A stretch of DNA of 34,102 bases from assembly GCA_011049545.1 (NCBI GenBank), contig DRHQ01000088.1:1-34102 (forward strand). Reading direction: 5' to 3'. Numbering within the stretch: position 1 is the first letter of the stretch; the number at the start of each line of letters is the position of its first letter. The notes under the pieces are model-generated. The model saw only the letters and a list, made by a program, of their open reading frames with translations. It was not told the DNA's origin and made no database searches. Made by a program: the position numbers and the translations under genes. The DNA comes from Candidatus Aminicenantota bacterium. GTDB taxonomy: Bacteria > Acidobacteriota > Aminicenantia > Aminicenantales > Aminicenantaceae. Of the stretch, positions 32,544 through 34,102 are shown one piece after another.

Positions 32544-33251
32544 ATGGAATCATCAAACAATAAATTAAAATCTAAATTTAGTAACCGCACAACTACTGAA
32601 ATATCAATTAGATGGAAAAAATATGAAATTATGGGAAAGGTTTTTCTTGGTCTTTTTGGGATACTCGTTACTTTTTTTATTCAATATCAACAACTACGAC
32701 TGTCTAAAGCAATTGAAAAAACCAACAAGGAATTTGAAAGTTCAAGACTAATAATTTCACAAGGGCAATTGGCAAGTACTCTTATTGAAAATATAATTAT
32801 GGGAAATGAAAAGGAAAAGCAAATAGCACTGGCCATACTGGAAACCACATCAAAAAAAATGTTCCCCAGGATAATGGAGGCATTAGCGAGTGGTGCACTT
32901 GATAAGTCTATTCGTAAAAAAGCCATCCAAACTTTAGGACAAAAAGGGGATAGGGAAAGCGCGATTGTTCTAAAGAAAATTGTTGCCAGCAATGTTCCTA
33001 AAGAAGAGCGGGAAGCTGCCTTGGAAGCCCAAAAGCAAATAATGTTGCGTCTTATTAGCACTGGAAGGACATATTATGAAACAGGTCTTTACCAAAGCGC
33101 TGCAGAAGAGTTCAAGAATATTGAAAATCTCTTAACTGGCCTTGAATTAGATAAGGCTGAATTAGGATTAGCAAGGATTGCTTTTAGTCAGAAAGACTAC
33201 AAATCAGCAGCCGAACATTATATTAAAGCTATAAAAAAGCTTCAGTTTTAA
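32544..33251 (+). CDS. Membrane-anchored HEAT/TPR-like repeat protein
   Basis: 235 residues, ATG behind GAGGGAGA. One membrane helix (about 31-49, VFLGLFGILVTFFIQY), then a helical stretch with a HEAT-like unit (MFPRIMEALASGALDKSIRK, then KGDRESAIVLKKIVAS), then TPR-like units (YYETGLYQSAAEEFKNIE and IAFSQKDYKSAAEHYIKAIK). Repeats of this kind bind proteins. It is divergent from the cytoskeletal operon and may be a partner of it, but position is the only evidence. The next gene starts 29 bp after the stop with its own binding site. Confidence 0.65.
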   Translation: MESSNNKLKSKFSNRTTTEISIRWKKYEIMGKVFLGLFGILVTFFIQYQQLRLSKAIEKTNKEFESSRLIISQGQLASTLIENIIMGNEKEKQIALAILETTSKKMFPRIMEALASGALDKSIRKKAIQTLGQKGDRESAIVLKKIVASNVPKEEREAALEAQKQIMLRLISTGRTYYETGLYQSAAEEFKNIENLLTGLELDKAELGLARIAFSQKDYKSAAEHYIKAIKKLQF

Positions 33252-33280
33252 AAATTTCAATTTTTGAAAGGGAGGGTATT

Positions 33281-33955
33281 GTGTCTATTTTTAAGGAAAA
33301 CTTGAGTTTAGTAAAAAAACTTTTAGTCCTTGCCTTTTGTTTCCTTCTTATGTTGCTCTCGGGATCATTATTTGCTATGCAAGAGAAAAAACAGATTGAT
33401 TGTTTAACGCTAGAACAAATACTCAATCTTATTAAAAAAGAAGTTTATCAGAGCGAAATAATCAAGCAGGTGAAGAAATATGGCGTTAATTTTAAGCTGG
33501 ATAGAAAAATTACTGCTCAATTAGTTCGGGTAGGTGCCAACGATTCATTGCTTGAAGCAATTGAAAAGAATTATTGCGTAGAACTGAAGATTATTTCACC
33601 CAGTCAAGATATTGAGTGTGGAGCTTCGGTTATAGTTGAAGGATGGAGCAATAATTTTTCTGGGAAATTTCTATGGGTGTTTGCTCATGTAAAATTTCTT
33701 AAAGACACATGGTGGCCACAGCCTGGTCCTTTAAGCATTGAGCCAGATGGAAGATGGTCTGGAATAGCCTTTTTAGGTGGTTCTCAGGATATTAGCTTTG
33801 ATTTTGAGATTAAAGCAATGTGGGTCGGTTCTAGTGTTGATAGAATGTTAAGAAATTATTTAAGAAGAGGTGAAGAAACGAAAAATTACCCTGGCATGAG
33901 ATTGCCTGAGGGTTCACCAAGTGCAATGGTGACTGTTAAAAAAGTTAGCCATTGA
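33281..33955 (+). CDS. Secreted protein with helical repeat-like domain
   Basis: 224 residues, GTG start behind GGGAGGG. The signal peptide covers about residues 1-32 (KKLLVLAFCFLLMLLSGSLFA). Residues 42-93 (LTLEQILNLIKKEVYQSEII, then KYGVNFKLDRKITAQLVRVG and NDSLLEAI) match a small helical domain I have seen in exported bacterial proteins, of the type LT-x-I-x2-L-(gap)-G-V-x-F-x-L-(gap)-GA-x-D-x-L-x-A-I. The C-terminal half is beta-rich (VIVEGWSNNFSGKFLWVFAH, then WWPQPGP), suggesting an Ig-like or carbohydrate-type fold. Function unknown. Likely periplasmic or surface-exposed and cotranscribed with the preceding gene. Confidence 0.65.
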   Translation: MSIFKENLSLVKKLLVLAFCFLLMLLSGSLFAMQEKKQIDCLTLEQILNLIKKEVYQSEIIKQVKKYGVNFKLDRKITAQLVRVGANDSLLEAIEKNYCVELKIISPSQDIECGASVIVEGWSNNFSGKFLWVFAHVKFLKDTWWPQPGPLSIEPDGRWSGIAFLGGSQDISFDFEIKAMWVGSSVDRMLRNYLRRGEETKNYPGMRLPEGSPSAMVTVKKVSH

Positions 33956-34102
33956 GATTCAATAATCTTATTTCAGAATATCCCGAATCTTTTTGGAAGT
34001 TATTATCTTTAACAATTTAATTACAGTTGAAGCGTCCCTGATTATATAAAATAAGGGATTTCTGCTCTTATGATGACCTTAAATAATGCGATCAGGTATT
34101 GG

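Noticed and set aside
1-34102. CRISPR array
   Set aside because: No regularly spaced identical repeats were seen; the only direct repeats are the diverged R1-R4 copies and the TTATAAC dyads.

Overview
This is a bacterial accessory region with no ribosomal or other phylogenetic marker genes, so I do not name a phylum. Bacterial origin is supported by sigma70-type promoters (for example TTGACA-17-TATACT before hsdM), strong GGAGG-type ribosome binding sites, ATG/GTG/TTG starts and secretion signals. Most of the window is AT-rich. The restriction-modification block at about 5.0-13.4 kb is visibly richer in GC, which fits a mosaic built from several horizontal acquisitions. No integrase, transposase, phage structural gene or CRISPR array is present.

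Left part (1-5000): the end of a DUF6119-type gene, a gene ending in a DUF4145/HEPN-like domain, a YaaC-like gene, a short remnant resembling the leader of pentapeptide-repeat proteins, and a small uncharacterised gene. Between them lie decayed mobile-DNA marks: a degenerate tRNA-Met, a tRNA-Gln-like element, an integron attC-like hairpin, and four copies of an imperfect ~55-bp direct repeat, one of which runs into the tRNA-Gln-like element.

Restriction block (4964-13382): a promoter drives hsdM, hsdS, an unusual third gene (inactive-looking methylase plus HsdS-like region plus helical domain), hsdR and a YgjP-type metallopeptidase, all close together on the + strand.

Nuclease island (14161-23355): a PD-(D/E)XK nuclease candidate with an operator-like palindrome over its promoter; then a tight series of a DUF262-DUF1524-AlbA_2 fusion (GmrSD-like, type IV restriction style), an uncharacterised two-domain protein, two further PD-(D/E)XK-like proteins and an ARPP-1-like protein; then a secreted thermonuclease and a DUF6794 gene, flanked by related TTATAAC dyad elements.

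Right part (23575-33955): the most interesting system. Five minus-strand genes, with gaps of 1-13 bp or a 4-bp overlap, encode a secreted or lipid-anchored vWA-like protein, a four-helix membrane protein, a tubulin/FtsZ-like protein, a large protein with an actin/Hsp70-type ATPase domain, and a two-helix membrane protein with coiled coils and a duplicated C-terminal domain. A tubulin-type and an actin-type nucleotide-binding protein co-encoded with membrane partners suggest a membrane-associated cytoskeletal or membrane-remodelling machine. Two divergent genes (membrane-HEAT/TPR protein and a secreted protein) may be accessory to it.
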